From CBDAPI01 sp964565865 (GTDB lineage Bacteria; Acidobacteriota; UBA6911; RPQK01; CBDAPI01), in assembly GCA_964565865.1 (NCBI GenBank), contig CAZMGM010000002.1:62001-126000 (forward strand): DNA of 64,000 nt, read 5' to 3'. The notes below the pieces were generated by a model, which was not told the origin of the DNA, made no database searches, and saw only the letters and a list, made by a program, of their open reading frames with translations. The position numbers and the translations under genes were made by a program. Shown piece after piece: positions 8,940 through 18,806 of this stretch. The number at the start of each line of letters is the position of its first letter. Position 1 is the first letter of the stretch.

Positions 8940-11657
8940 CTATCCTTGCAGCAAGCGGGTCGATGACTCTCCCTCCCGCTCTCTTCTCTGCCGGCGCATG
9001 AAAATGAGAATTCCGAGCACGAAGACCGGAATGGGAGGAAGCAGGACTGCAAAAGTCTTGATGTTGCTTTGAATCCGGCGCAACTGGGATTCCAGGTTTT
9101 CACGACTGGCATCGACTCTGGCTTCTTTTTCAGTTTCTATACTTGCCTTAAGGACTTCAAACTTACGGGACTCAACCTCCTGGATGTTGCGGGCCATGAT
9201 CTGCTTGGTGCGCTCGTCCAGATCGGGCCGGCTCCGAACATCTTCCACGGCCCGGTCTAGGTTCTGTTGTGCTTCTGCCAGGGCCCGCTGGGCATAGGCT
9301 TCTGCTTCTCCTTCCTCCCGGATCCTGGTTTCAATGAACCGGCGTGTCTGCGCTTCGACGCGCTCTAGAGTTCGATGGCGGACTCGCTTGTTCCGAAGCG
9401 AGACGAAGCTCTCGTCGCCCACCAGAACATCCATGACATTCAGGAAAAGCGTGACGTTGTCGAAATGCAGATTCTCCGGGCCGCGCTCCCGAATTTGGAA
9501 AAACTGCTCGGAAATGAAATCCAGGTCAGCGATCACGGCTAGTCTGAAGTCGTTCCCGGGTGGTTTCGGGGCGGACTCACTGGCGGTGTCTTTTTCGCCT
9601 CTTTCTTCCCCGTCAGGAGGAGGACTTACTTTTCGGGTCACTAAGGCGGCCAGTACATAATCGGAGCCATCGGGGCGGTGTGGGAGATTGCGGTTAAGGC
9701 CTATGCCCATAAAACTGCGCTGAACCAGTTGCGAGTATCTCAGGCGCCCCGATACAAATCCAGACCTGATCAGAGACTGGAACTCAAATTCGCTTCCGAC
9801 CGCAGGAGCCAGCGTTCCCGGGTACAGCATCACAATCTCCTGCAGCTCAGCCGAGGCGCTGTTGCCGGGATTGAAGGTGTTTTCGTTCTGGTTGCCCCGC
9901 CCGGAGAACACGACTTCGGGGGGTAGCTGCCCCAGATCGGGATGTGGATTGTAGGCATCCCAGATCACAATGGACTTGTCCCAGCTTACCCCCATTTCAC
10001 TTAAAAACCCCTGAATATCTCCTTTCTGCTTGGGAGGCGGACCCTGGTTTCTCATAAAGGGATTCTGGTTTGCCCCTGCCTGCTCCGAGGGGGACAAGCC
10101 CAGGTTAATGACAGGCATGGGGTCGACCAGCAGAAGTGTCGGAGTACCCCCGAGAACGTATCCTTTAAGAGTGTCGAGCTCCTCCTGGGAAAGCGATGAA
10201 GGAAGAGCGATCATCAGCCCGTCCAGATCATCCGGCAATTCCCCCGTCGGGCTGACTTGCACGACTTCGTACTGTTTTTTCAGCTCGTCTACTACGGGCC
10301 AGCCGGGATTACTTCGGAAACTTTGAAAGTCGAAGCCTCCGAAGAGCTTGGCCTCCGTAGTTACCACCCCGATTTTCTTGCGCTCCGTATTGGCAACTAC
10401 ACGCATGCTCCGAGCCAGCTCGTACTCAACCGAGAGTCCTCGATCCAGGAATGGGATGACCTGTTCTTCAGCCCCGCAGGTGAACGCAAAGCCCAGGAAG
10501 ACATCTGCAAAACCGGCCTGGGCGTTACTCAGATTGGGGATCTTCCGGGGGGTGATGGCAAATTTCTCCCGGGCCTCGCGGGCTGCTTCCGAATAGGGAA
10601 CCGTGTTCTCAATCCTTACCTGGACAGTTGCGCCACCGATAGAATCCAGCTGCTTGAGAGTACTCAGTAGGTTAGTGCGTGTCTGAACGTAAGCCTCTGG
10701 CACATCCGGACTTACAAAGGCCTGAATGAACACGGGCCGCTCCGGGTCCAGTCCTCTTACCAGACTGCGAGTCTGCGAGCTCAAAGAATGGATCCTCTCC
10801 GAAGTAGCATCGACTCGTACACCCAGACGCGCAACCAGGGTAGTGAGGGCAGCCAGCGCAACCACCAGGGCAACAATTCGCACAGCATAGTGGCTCCAAG
10901 TGGGGTAACCCTCGGTGGTGCGCGGCCAATGGCGACGGTCTACCAGCAGTACGTTGATGAAAAGACCAATGGCGGCAATGGAAGAGAAGTAAAGAATAGA
11001 CGACAAGCTGATGACCCCAAAAGCGAAGTCCTGGAAATGAGGATCTACCCCCAGCGAGGCTACCACCGACCCCAACGTGCTGCTGAGCAGCGACACGACC
11101 TGCTTGAAGAACACCAGAAAGGCACACAGCAGCGCCCCGAGAATAAAAGCAATGGTGGCGTTGGCTGTGAGCAGGGAGGCGATCATTCCCACTGCTATGA
11201 ACGCACCGCCGGCAAACCAGTAACCGACATAGTTGCTCAGCATCATTCCCAGATCCGGGCTACCCAGCCAGGCCAGGATCAGGACATGGCTGAAAGAAAG
11301 GACCAGCGAGGCCGTATAGATTCCGAGAACTGCCGAGTACTTCCCACAAACAACTTCCAGGCTGGTGGCCGGCAAAGTGAACAGCAGTTCGTCCGTGGCC
11401 TGCTTGCGTTCCTCAGACCAAACTCCCATTGTCAGAGCTGGAATAAAGAAAACAAGCAGATAAGGGAACAGTGTATTCAGCTGATCCAGGTTGGCCAGGT
11501 TGTTCAGGAAGAAGCGATCCTGCCAGAAGGCCGCCACTGCGCTCAGGAAAATGAATAGTGTGATAAACACATAACCGGTTGGGTTCGTAAAGTACTTCCA
11601 AAGATCGCGCCTCACCAGGGCCCTGATGAATCTCCAATTCACTTCTTTCAGCATCAC
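8940..11657 (-). CDS. ABC transporter permease fused to GldG-like domain
   Basis: 905 residues. Residues ~1-270 hold about six membrane spans of an ABC-2 type permease (GldF-like). A further span then leads into a large extracytoplasmic GldG-like (ABC-type uncharacterised) domain at ~270-780. The C-terminus has an Ala/Glu/Arg-rich coiled coil (~790-870), a last membrane span and a basic tail. Gld proteins in Bacteroidota act in gliding and secretion; outside that phylum the role of these fusions is unknown. The start overlaps the ATPase gene by 4 bases (ATGA), indicating translational coupling, and DUF4340 follows 12 bases later, so the three products probably form one complex. Confidence 0.88.
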   Translation of the reverse strand: MMLKEVNWRFIRALVRRDLWKYFTNPTGYVFITLFIFLSAVAAFWQDRFFLNNLANLDQLNTLFPYLLVFFIPALTMGVWSEERKQATDELLFTLPATSLEVVCGKYSAVLGIYTASLVLSFSHVLILAWLGSPDLGMMLSNYVGYWFAGGAFIAVGMIASLLTANATIAFILGALLCAFLVFFKQVVSLLSSTLGSVVASLGVDPHFQDFAFGVISLSSILYFSSIAAIGLFINVLLVDRRHWPRTTEGYPTWSHYAVRIVALVVALAALTTLVARLGVRVDATSERIHSLSSQTRSLVRGLDPERPVFIQAFVSPDVPEAYVQTRTNLLSTLKQLDSIGGATVQVRIENTVPYSEAAREAREKFAITPRKIPNLSNAQAGFADVFLGFAFTCGAEEQVIPFLDRGLSVEYELARSMRVVANTERKKIGVVTTEAKLFGGFDFQSFRSNPGWPVVDELKKQYEVVQVSPTGELPDDLDGLMIALPSSLSQEELDTLKGYVLGGTPTLLLVDPMPVINLGLSPSEQAGANQNPFMRNQGPPPKQKGDIQGFLSEMGVSWDKSIVIWDAYNPHPDLGQLPPEVVFSGRGNQNENTFNPGNSASAELQEIVMLYPGTLAPAVGSEFEFQSLIRSGFVSGRLRYSQLVQRSFMGIGLNRNLPHRPDGSDYVLAALVTRKVSPPPDGEERGEKDTASESAPKPPGNDFRLAVIADLDFISEQFFQIRERGPENLHFDNVTLFLNVMDVLVGDESFVSLRNKRVRHRTLERVEAQTRRFIETRIREEGEAEAYAQRALAEAQQNLDRAVEDVRSRPDLDERTKQIMARNIQEVESRKFEVLKASIETEKEARVDASRENLESQLRRIQSNIKTFAVLLPPIPVFVLGILIFMRRQRREREGESSTRLLQG

Positions 11658-12445
11658 ACTTCCTCCCCCATCGTCTCGGACACTTCAAGCTCAACGGAAG
11701 GCGGGACTGACCCGGGGCTCGGGTACTGTGTGAGACGATAAAATGGCTGTTCCAGCGAACCATCCTCCTTAAGCTCACCGGGCGTTCCATCAAATACGAG
11801 CTTTCCTTCGTTGATCAACAGCACTCGATCGGCCACGGCGTCCACCTCTTGCAGAATGTGGGTCGATATCAGGATTGTCTTGGTGCGACCCAGCTCCTGG
11901 ATATTCGACCGGAACGTTCGGATCTGATTCGGATCGAGCCCAGCTGTAGGCTCGTCCATGATCAACACCTCGGGGTCGTGTAAAAGAGCCTGTGCCAGTC
12001 CGACACGCTGCTGGTAGCCTCGTGACAGCTTGCTGATCGGCTTTTCCATGACTTCATCTAGACCACACAGTCGATTCACCCTGTCAACAGCGTCCTTTAA
12101 TTCGGAATCAGCCAATCCACGAGCTTCACCGAAAAACGTCAGAAGCTCCGCAGGAGTCATCTCCTGGTACAAGGGGCCGTTTTCCGGAAGATATCCAAGC
12201 GACCTGGATGCCTGGATCCGCTGGCGCTGAATGTCCAGACCTGCTATCGATGCTCGTCCCCGATTGGGAGACAAGAAGCCAGTGAGGATTTTCATGGTCG
12301 TAGATTTCCCGGCGCCGTTGGGCCCCAGGAAAGCCACAATCTGACCCTCGGGAATCGAAAAAGAAATGTTTTGGATGGCCACGAAGTCACCATAAAACTT
12401 CGACAAGCCTTTGGCCTCAATCATTGTTCTTGAGGAAGTCTCCAT
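11654..12445 (-). CDS. ABC transporter ATP-binding protein (GldA/CcmA-like)
   Basis: 263-residue ABC ATPase, first gene of the GldA-GldFG-DUF4340 operon. Walker A GPNGAGKST is at residues 41-49, the signature LSRGYQQ at 140-146 and Walker B LIMDEP at 161-166, followed by the D-loop and switch His (ISTH). A ribosome site GGAGG at 12455-12459 lies 9 bases before the ATG. The extra ~45 C-terminal residues are typical of ABC-2 exporter ATPases. It powers the permease encoded immediately downstream; the exported substrate is not known. Confidence 0.93.
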   Translation of the reverse strand: METSSRTMIEAKGLSKFYGDFVAIQNISFSIPEGQIVAFLGPNGAGKSTTMKILTGFLSPNRGRASIAGLDIQRQRIQASRSLGYLPENGPLYQEMTPAELLTFFGEARGLADSELKDAVDRVNRLCGLDEVMEKPISKLSRGYQQRVGLAQALLHDPEVLIMDEPTAGLDPNQIRTFRSNIQELGRTKTILISTHILQEVDAVADRVLLINEGKLVFDGTPGELKEDGSLEQPFYRLTQYPSPGSVPPSVELEVSETMGEEV

Positions 12446-12796
12446 ATGTCTTAACCTCCCGAATGGAACCTTAAGTTGTCGTGGTCCCAGCCTGCAACTG
12501 AACGATGTTTCTCCTGCACCGGGGCGGCACGGCTGGAAGCCTCAACCTTTCTCCTGACAACTACTTATACGATTGTCCTGGTCTAGGGCTCCGGAGAAGC
12601 TCCTCGGCTTCCCCTGGTCCCCCCCCCCTCAATTCCAATTCTACATGGCAACGGGCAATGCGCTAATCGTTCTCTCTCTATCGTCAGAGCATGATTACTA
12701 TAAACAACCAGGCACCGCAAGAGGAAGCCTCCCTCGCCCGTCCGGGTAGCCCACTGCACGAAACTATACACGAGCACCCAACGGCGACTACTCTGG
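12446..12796. other. Divergent intergenic region
   Basis: About 350 bases between the ABC operon and the kinase gene, holding the 5' regions of both. It contains a run of ten C at about 12617-12626 and the GGAGG ribosome site of the ABC ATPase. No gene or confident promoter pair is recognised. Confidence 0.5.
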
Positions 12797-13885
12797 GTGG
12801 TCAACCACACTATGAACGCCAACGACATGGCTACCCAATTCAAAATCCAGGGTGCACTGGAGTCGAGGAAGCCCGTCAACAGGGGCCACATCCATGACTC
12901 CCATATCAGCACTTGGAAAACAAGTCACGGTCCAGTCCGCTACCTGCACCAGCGCATCAACCAAACCGTTTTCCCGGATGTTGCGGCACTTATGGGCAAC
13001 CTTCGACGTATCACCAAACACCTCCGTGATCGCCCGGTCCCGGGAGAAAAAACCTTGACTCTGATCCCAGCCCGAAATGGACGGGACACCTGGATTGATT
13101 CCGCCGGCTCCCACTGGCGAACCTTCAAATATATCGAGAACACGGAAGTGTTCAACCTTTGTCCTGACCGCGAACACGCTTTCGAGGCAGCCAGAATGTT
13201 TGCCGGCTTCGTTGCTCGGCTCAGAGACCTGGCACCGGCCTCTTTGGCCGTGACAATCCCTAACTTCTTCCACACGCCCACGAGGGTCCAGCAATTAGAG
13301 GCGTCCGCCGCTACCGACAAAGCCGGGAGGCTTAGAGCCGCTCGCAAGGAAGTCGACTTCGTTCTGAAAAGAGAATCCTTCTGGTCGATCATCTCGGAAC
13401 CCCTCGAAAGAAACCTGCTTCCCCAATGGGTGATCCACCATGATCCTAAAATCAACAACTTGCTCTTTGATCTCGACTCCGGCAAGGCCGTCTGCGTGGT
13501 GGATCTTGATACGTGCATGCCGGGCTCTGTTTTGTACGATTTCGGAGACCTGGTTCGGACGGCGGGAGTCGATACGGTTGAGGATGAACCGGATACGTCC
13601 CGAGTCCGCCTGAACCTGGGTTTGTTTGAGGCACTGGCGACAGGCTACCTGGACCACTTCAGGGACCTAATGACGGGCTTGGAGATTCGCCTCCTGCCCC
13701 GAGCTCCCCGTCTGGCAGCGCTGACCATCGGGATCCGTTTTCTGGCCGACTACCTCAACGGAGACACCTATTTCAAAGTCGAACATGCGGAACACAACCT
13801 GCAGCGTACCCGAGCTCAGTTTGCACTGGTTAAGAGCATGGAAGAACTGGAAACGGAAATGGAAAGAATCGTCGCCAGTCTTTGA
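12797..13885 (+). CDS. Phosphotransferase of the APH/choline-kinase fold (NahK-like)
   Basis: 362 residues with a protein-kinase-like (aminoglycoside phosphotransferase) fold. The catalytic loop is HHDPKINN at residues 214-221 (Asp216, Asn221) and the metal-binding DLDT is at 236-239. Relatives include N-acetylhexosamine 1-kinase, but the family also phosphorylates other sugars and small alcohols, so the substrate is not fixed. The start may instead be the ATG at 12815. Only 3 bases separate it from the nucleoside/sugar symporter downstream, which suggests that the substrate is the molecule taken up by that transporter and phosphorylated on entry. Confidence 0.82.
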   Translation: MVNHTMNANDMATQFKIQGALESRKPVNRGHIHDSHISTWKTSHGPVRYLHQRINQTVFPDVAALMGNLRRITKHLRDRPVPGEKTLTLIPARNGRDTWIDSAGSHWRTFKYIENTEVFNLCPDREHAFEAARMFAGFVARLRDLAPASLAVTIPNFFHTPTRVQQLEASAATDKAGRLRAARKEVDFVLKRESFWSIISEPLERNLLPQWVIHHDPKINNLLFDLDSGKAVCVVDLDTCMPGSVLYDFGDLVRTAGVDTVEDEPDTSRVRLNLGLFEALATGYLDHFRDLMTGLEIRLLPRAPRLAALTIGIRFLADYLNGDTYFKVEHAEHNLQRTRAQFALVKSMEELETEMERIVASL

Positions 13886-13888
13886 TCC

Positions 13889-15076
13889 ATGAAAACTGTT
13901 AGATGTCGGCTCAGCGCGATGATGTTTCTCCAGTATGGGGTGTGGGGGGCTTGGACAACGGTGGGAGCCGCTTATTTTCAGGCTCTTGGGTTTAGCGACC
14001 CGATGATCAGCTGGCTCTTTGCTGCCCTATGGCTGGCCTGCGTCGTATCCCCGTTCCTCGGAGGACAAATCGCGGATCGTTACTTCCCTACCCAGAACTT
14101 TCTGGCGGCTGCCCACCTGATAGGAGGCGTGCTATTAGTGCTCATGGCGGCAGAGCGGTCTTTCGGGTCGATGATGACCTGGATGGCGATCTATTGTTTC
14201 CTGTATGCGCCGACTCTGGCATTGACGAATTCCATCTGCTTTCATCATCTTCAGAACGCCAACCAAGAGTTTGCCCGCATTCGAGTTTGGGGGACGATTG
14301 GCTGGGTTGCCTCGGGCTGGGTCCTAAGTGGCTGGCGTGCGGTTTCCAATTTTCAGGTACTGGGTGATTTATTCTACGTCGCGGCCTTCTGTTCAGTGGC
14401 GCTCGGCTTGCTCTGTTTCTCACTTCCTCATACCCCTCCTCGCAGGGGAGCTGAGAGCCCACTGGCTTTCTTGGAAGCGTTTCGAATGCTCCGCGACCGT
14501 AACTTTGCCATTTTCATGGCAATCGCTTTCGTTGTTGCTACCGAGTTGCAGTTCTACTACATCCCGACATCCATCTTTCTCCAGGACCTGGGACTCTCGA
14601 GCCACTCGGTTCCTGCCGTCATGACGCTGGCGCAGATCGCTGAGGTGTTTGCAATGTGGTTTCTCTTACCACGCCTCCTGGGGAGCGTTGGCATTCGCGG
14701 ATGTCTGGCCCTGGGAGTCGTCGCCTGGCCACTCCGCTACGTCATTTTCGCTGTTGGGGATCCCCTCTGGCTGGTCATCACTTCGCTCGCGTTTCACGGG
14801 ATTGGTTTCACGTTTTTCTTTGTCACCTCTCAGATCTATGTTGACAGCGCGTCAAGCACAGACATTCGGGCCAGTGCTCAAAGTCTTCTCACCCTTGCCA
14901 CCCTGGGAATCGGCAACTATCTGGGCACCATGTTTTACGGGTACATCAAAGTTCTGTTGACTCATGACGGCGTCACGGATTGGACCCAGCTCTTCCTGGT
15001 CCCCTGCTTTCTGACGACCGCCAGTGCAATTGCATTCCTTCTTTTTTTTCGACCCGGTCGGGAAGAACTTACCTAA
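13889..15076 (+). CDS. MFS transporter of the nucleoside:H+ symporter type (NupG/XapB-like)
   Basis: 395 residues with ~12 hydrophobic spans. The N-terminal 'FLQYGVWGAW' and the region 'NSICFHHL...FARIRVWGTIGWV' around residues 110-140 match the nucleoside symporter branch (Nuc_H_symport) of the major facilitator superfamily. In Planctomycetota and Acidobacteriota such proteins are frequent next to sugar-catabolic genes, so a nucleoside or sugar substrate is possible. It directly follows the kinase gene (3-base gap) and is most likely in its operon. No truncation. Confidence 0.85.
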   Translation: MKTVRCRLSAMMFLQYGVWGAWTTVGAAYFQALGFSDPMISWLFAALWLACVVSPFLGGQIADRYFPTQNFLAAAHLIGGVLLVLMAAERSFGSMMTWMAIYCFLYAPTLALTNSICFHHLQNANQEFARIRVWGTIGWVASGWVLSGWRAVSNFQVLGDLFYVAAFCSVALGLLCFSLPHTPPRRGAESPLAFLEAFRMLRDRNFAIFMAIAFVVATELQFYYIPTSIFLQDLGLSSHSVPAVMTLAQIAEVFAMWFLLPRLLGSVGIRGCLALGVVAWPLRYVIFAVGDPLWLVITSLAFHGIGFTFFFVTSQIYVDSASSTDIRASAQSLLTLATLGIGNYLGTMFYGYIKVLLTHDGVTDWTQLFLVPCFLTTASAIAFLLFFRPGREELT

Positions 15077-15341
15077 CGTTACCCCACCGCAGTCCATGGT
15101 TGAATGACACCTGAACAGGCTTCTTATGAAACTCTTCATCGCGAGGGGCATTGTTTATACCTATGCTTATCGTGGGGTGGGGTAGAGGAGCCTTTGGGAA
15201 CTGCAGCTGGACACGTCCAACTTGTCCCTCTCCTTTATCGCTCGACTCTCGTCCACTTTCACTCACTTCCCTAACTCGCCAAGCAGCTGCTAACCATCCT
15301 GCTTGAACTGCACTTCTAGATGGTTGATCATCGTCCCTGAC

Positions 15342-18029
15342 ATGGGATCCGAACACCGCCTTGAGACATTGGCTCGAATTCCTCTCCCCGGTGACAACTG
15401 TGCGATCGCCACACGTAGTCTCGATGCCGGAACCCGAGTCATTGCCGAAGGCAAAACTTTCCACATCTCTTCGACCGTTCTGGAGGGACACCGTTTTGCG
15501 CTCGAAAACATACCCGAGGGACAGCCCCTTCTTTCTTGGGGCTTGCCCTTCGGCTACGCTACTCGTCCCATCCGTTCCGGGGAATATGTCTTCAATAAAG
15601 GAATGGCCGAGGAGATGTTCTACCGAGAGTTTGAATTCGACCTCTCGGAGCCCAACTTTCGAAACGACATCAGAACGTTTCAATTGGATCCGTCGGCTTT
15701 TATCCCCGCGCAGCAAGTGAAACTTTATCCTGAGCCTCGCTTCTTTCGGGGGTTTGAGCGATCGGACAACAGGGGCATTGGGACCCGCAACTACATTGTT
15801 ATTCTGGCGGCCAATTCACGAAGTTCCAGCTTTGTCCGGCTTCTGGATCAGAAACTGAGACCCGAGCTGCGCGAGTACCCCAATGTGGATGGGATTGTGT
15901 CCGTTTCCCACACGGAGGGAGGATCCGATCTGGAACCGAACAATCGAGAGCCACTCCTCCGGACCCTGGCCGGTTTTGTCGTTCACCCCAACGTGGGAGC
16001 CGTACTTCTCGTTGATTCGCCGGGAAGTCCCGTGAGTAACCTGATGCTCAAGCATTATCTGCAACAACACGGATACCCCGTCTCCGATCTACTCCATTGC
16101 TTCTACAGCCTGGAGAAGGATGTCGAGCGTGAAATAGATTCCTGTCGCAAGATCGTTCGGAAGTGGTTGCCACGGGTGAATCAGTTCGAGCGCTCCCTGC
16201 AGCCACTTTCAGCGATCAACCTGGCACTGCAGTGCGGTGGGTCGGACGCATTTTCTGGAGTGTCAGCCAATCCCCTGGCTTCCTGGGTTGCGAGAGAGAT
16301 TGTCCGAAACGGGGGAGCCGCCAACCATGCTGAGACCGATGAGTTGATCGGGGCCGAGTCGTACATGCTATTGAAGGTTCGGAGCCTCGAAGTCGCCCAT
16401 GGATTCCTACAATATATCGAGCGCTACAAAGAGATGTCTTCGTGGCACGGAGTTACGGCCGAAGGGAATCCCTCCGGAGGAAACAAGCTGAGAGGGCTGT
16501 ACAACATCTCTCTCAAATCGCTGGGTGCCGGAATGAAGCGTCATCCTGATGTGAGACTGGACGATGTCATCGACTACTCCGAAAGAATTACCCGTCCGGG
16601 TTTCTATTTCATGAACAGTCCAGGCAACGATCTGGAAAGCATTGCAGGCCAGGTTGCTTCCGGTGCCAATCTAATTTTCTTCACCACAGGAAACGGATCA
16701 GTGACAAATTTTCCTTTTGTACCTACGATCAAACTGGTCACGACCACTTCCCGCTATGAACTCTTGCAGGAGGAGATGGATGTCAACGCTGGGGAATACC
16801 TGGACGGCGTCTCTATGGATGACCTGGGTCAGTGTACTTTCGACCTGACCTGCTCGGTCGCCTCGGGCGAGCTGACCAAGGGTGAGAGGTCCGGACAACA
16901 TCAGGTCTCCATCTGGCGCGACTGGAGGCAGCGGGATCAGTCAAGACTGGAGGTTATCCAGTCTCAGCCGTTTCCTGCCGGAAACCCGCTACCTTTTCGG
17001 TCAGGAGCCCCCGTTGAAAACCTCCACTTCCAAGCCCTCGAGACGTCCAAAGGATATGCCGCCGATCAGGTTGGACTGGTCGTACCGACTAGCCTCTGTG
17101 CCAGTCAGGTTTCGCTGCTCATAGCGGGCCGGATCAATCAAAGGCTTCCGGATGGTCCCCTGTGTCGTATCGTCGCCATTCCTCATTCCGAGGGCTGCGG
17201 CTATGATTCCGGAGACACTCGAGATCTCTTTCTGGATACGCTGGTGGGGTACCTGATGCACCCTGCGGTCGGTGCAGCGCTGCTCCTCGAGCACGGCTGT
17301 GACAAAATTCACAATGGCGTGGTTCGTTCTCGACTTGCGGAAAATGGCATCGATCCGGCCAGATTTGGAACCGCCAGCATACAGCTCGACGGAGGACTGG
17401 AGCGCGTCTCTGAAAAGGTGATTGCCTGGTTCGAAATGCGGCAACGGAAGGCCCCGCGTGCAGGCCAGAGGGAAGTCGGAATCGGTCACTTAAGGATTGC
17501 TATGCTTTCTCAGCCTCCTGTCCAGGCAGTGGCTGCAGCCGCCCTCACAGGAGTGGTCAGCCGTCTGGCAGCGAACGGGACAACCCTAATCGTGCCGGAA
17601 GGTGACGCGCTTCTGGGTTTGCTGTCCAGCGATCAGATTGTGGAGTCAGGGCCCAAACCGACACTTGCCTACGGTGCCGACGCCCGGAAGACCGGATTCC
17701 ATGTCATGGCCAACCCGGGTCAGCACTGGGCCGAAGCTCTGACCGGTTTAGCGGCCTGTGGGGCCAGTCTCATCCTCGGCTATCATGGGTCTCGGCCTCA
17801 GGCAGGGCACCCCCTCGTCCCAGTCCTGCGGATCAGTTCTGAGTCTGAGGTATATTCCGTTTTCGGGGCCGACCTGGACCTGGTTCTGGATGGGGACCCG
17901 AATGATTGGACGGAACAAATTTTGCGTCTGGTTGTCGCTACGGCCTCACAGGAGTATCAGGTCAGAGCTTTACAGCTGGGTCACACTGACGTCCAATTCA
18001 CTCGTGGACTGCTCGGATTCTCCACCTGA
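15342..18029 (+). CDS. UxaA/GarD-like altronate/galactarate dehydratase, double-length
   Basis: Sugar-acid dehydratase family, normally ~500 residues (SAF domain plus catalytic part); here ~895. The ATG at 15342 is preferred because the SAF-like domain begins just after it; an in-frame ATG at 15303 adds 13 residues. Numbering from 15303: SAF domain ~20-100; first GD_AH_second-like region ~150-300; GD_AH_C-like part with CGGSDAFSGVSANP at 311-324 and the usual end 'ASGELTKGE' near 520-528; then an extra ~320 residues repeating the GD_AH_second region. The Cys-containing motif HSEGCG (628-633) with HGCDK (664-668) exists only in the extra copy; the first copy reads HTEGGSD (203-209) without Cys. 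It probably acts in hexuronate or sugar-acid breakdown. Confidence 0.85.
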   Translation: MGSEHRLETLARIPLPGDNCAIATRSLDAGTRVIAEGKTFHISSTVLEGHRFALENIPEGQPLLSWGLPFGYATRPIRSGEYVFNKGMAEEMFYREFEFDLSEPNFRNDIRTFQLDPSAFIPAQQVKLYPEPRFFRGFERSDNRGIGTRNYIVILAANSRSSSFVRLLDQKLRPELREYPNVDGIVSVSHTEGGSDLEPNNREPLLRTLAGFVVHPNVGAVLLVDSPGSPVSNLMLKHYLQQHGYPVSDLLHCFYSLEKDVEREIDSCRKIVRKWLPRVNQFERSLQPLSAINLALQCGGSDAFSGVSANPLASWVAREIVRNGGAANHAETDELIGAESYMLLKVRSLEVAHGFLQYIERYKEMSSWHGVTAEGNPSGGNKLRGLYNISLKSLGAGMKRHPDVRLDDVIDYSERITRPGFYFMNSPGNDLESIAGQVASGANLIFFTTGNGSVTNFPFVPTIKLVTTTSRYELLQEEMDVNAGEYLDGVSMDDLGQCTFDLTCSVASGELTKGERSGQHQVSIWRDWRQRDQSRLEVIQSQPFPAGNPLPFRSGAPVENLHFQALETSKGYAADQVGLVVPTSLCASQVSLLIAGRINQRLPDGPLCRIVAIPHSEGCGYDSGDTRDLFLDTLVGYLMHPAVGAALLLEHGCDKIHNGVVRSRLAENGIDPARFGTASIQLDGGLERVSEKVIAWFEMRQRKAPRAGQREVGIGHLRIAMLSQPPVQAVAAAALTGVVSRLAANGTTLIVPEGDALLGLLSSDQIVESGPKPTLAYGADARKTGFHVMANPGQHWAEALTGLAACGASLILGYHGSRPQAGHPLVPVLRISSESEVYSVFGADLDLVLDGDPNDWTEQILRLVVATASQEYQVRALQLGHTDVQFTRGLLGFST

Positions 18030-18700
18030 TGCCCCAACTGCAGCCGGAAGTTCCGATATTCCACGTAGCTCCCTTTGCCAGCGTGTGAGTCCTGTAGCCC
18101 CAGAAAACCCTGCAAGGGCTTCTGCCGCATCTCTTCTCTTTCCCCTTGGTCTACATCCAGATACCGGGTTCTGTCAGAGTAAATCGTAATATGGACTCCT
18201 TGGCATAGATCTCAAAAGTGTGGCAGGAATCGGTTGTTTCATCCGGGCGGGGATCGACAGTCGCCTAACCGTACAGTGCACAGGTGCAGTGGAGTTCATC
18301 GCGGCGCTCATTTTAAATCTGAACTTTGTAACCGGTCTCCCAGAGGTTGCCAGCCTCTTCGGCATGAATGAATACTCTGCTGTTGCCATTTTTCGATACT
18401 CTCCAATCCATCCTTAAGATGAAATCGCTCTGGGGCTCGCTAAGATGTGTCCAGGGGCCGGCTTTCATGACCCTCGGAGCGAATGGTCCCGTCCTCAACC
18501 GACCATCCTGCCGGGTCACCCATGACCGTCCAGCCATCAAGATTCTCGCCGTTGAAAAAGTCGAAGAAGCCGTCTGAGGGAGGCAGTTCCAACGCCAGCT
18601 CCATCTCTTTCTGCCGCCGCGTCCTGGGCTCGGGATCACACTTCGCCCCCTTTGGGGTTCGGCTTGAGGGCCGCGGAGTGGCCGACAGTGAATAGACGTG
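17981..18700 (-). pseudogene. Decayed 3-keto-disaccharide hydrolase (DUF1080) gene
   Basis: The minus strand encodes a DUF1080 protein split over three frames. The first frame gives 'FDFFNGENLDGWTVMGDP' and 'GTIRSEG' up to a TAG near 18439. A shifted frame continues with 'LRMDWRVSKNGNSRVFIH' and 'WETGYKVQI', then meets a TAA at 18313-18315 and a TAG at 18265-18267. After 'TFEIYAKES' the frame shifts again into 'RYLDVDQGEREEMRQKP' and 'GFLGLQDSHAGKGSYVEYRNF'. Two frameshifts and two internal stops make a real pseudogene likely rather than one sequencing error. Its 3' end overlaps the end of the uxaA-like gene on the other strand. An apparently intact relative begins at 63462. Confidence 0.8.
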
Positions 18701-18806
18701 GGCAAGAAGCCCACGGAGAGTACCCCGTCCGAGATTCCCAGCCCTGAAAAGGAGACAGGGATTTGGGCAACAAGCGCCAACACCCGGAACCTGTTAACCT
18801 TGCGGT

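Noticed and set aside
12617..12626. Run of ten C
   Set aside because: A homopolymer in an intergenic region; possible phase-variation tract, but no gene start is close enough for it to act on.
15069..15716. 215-codon minus-strand frame overlapping the uxaA-like gene start
   Set aside because: It lies antisense to the conserved SAF domain and shows no motif of its own.
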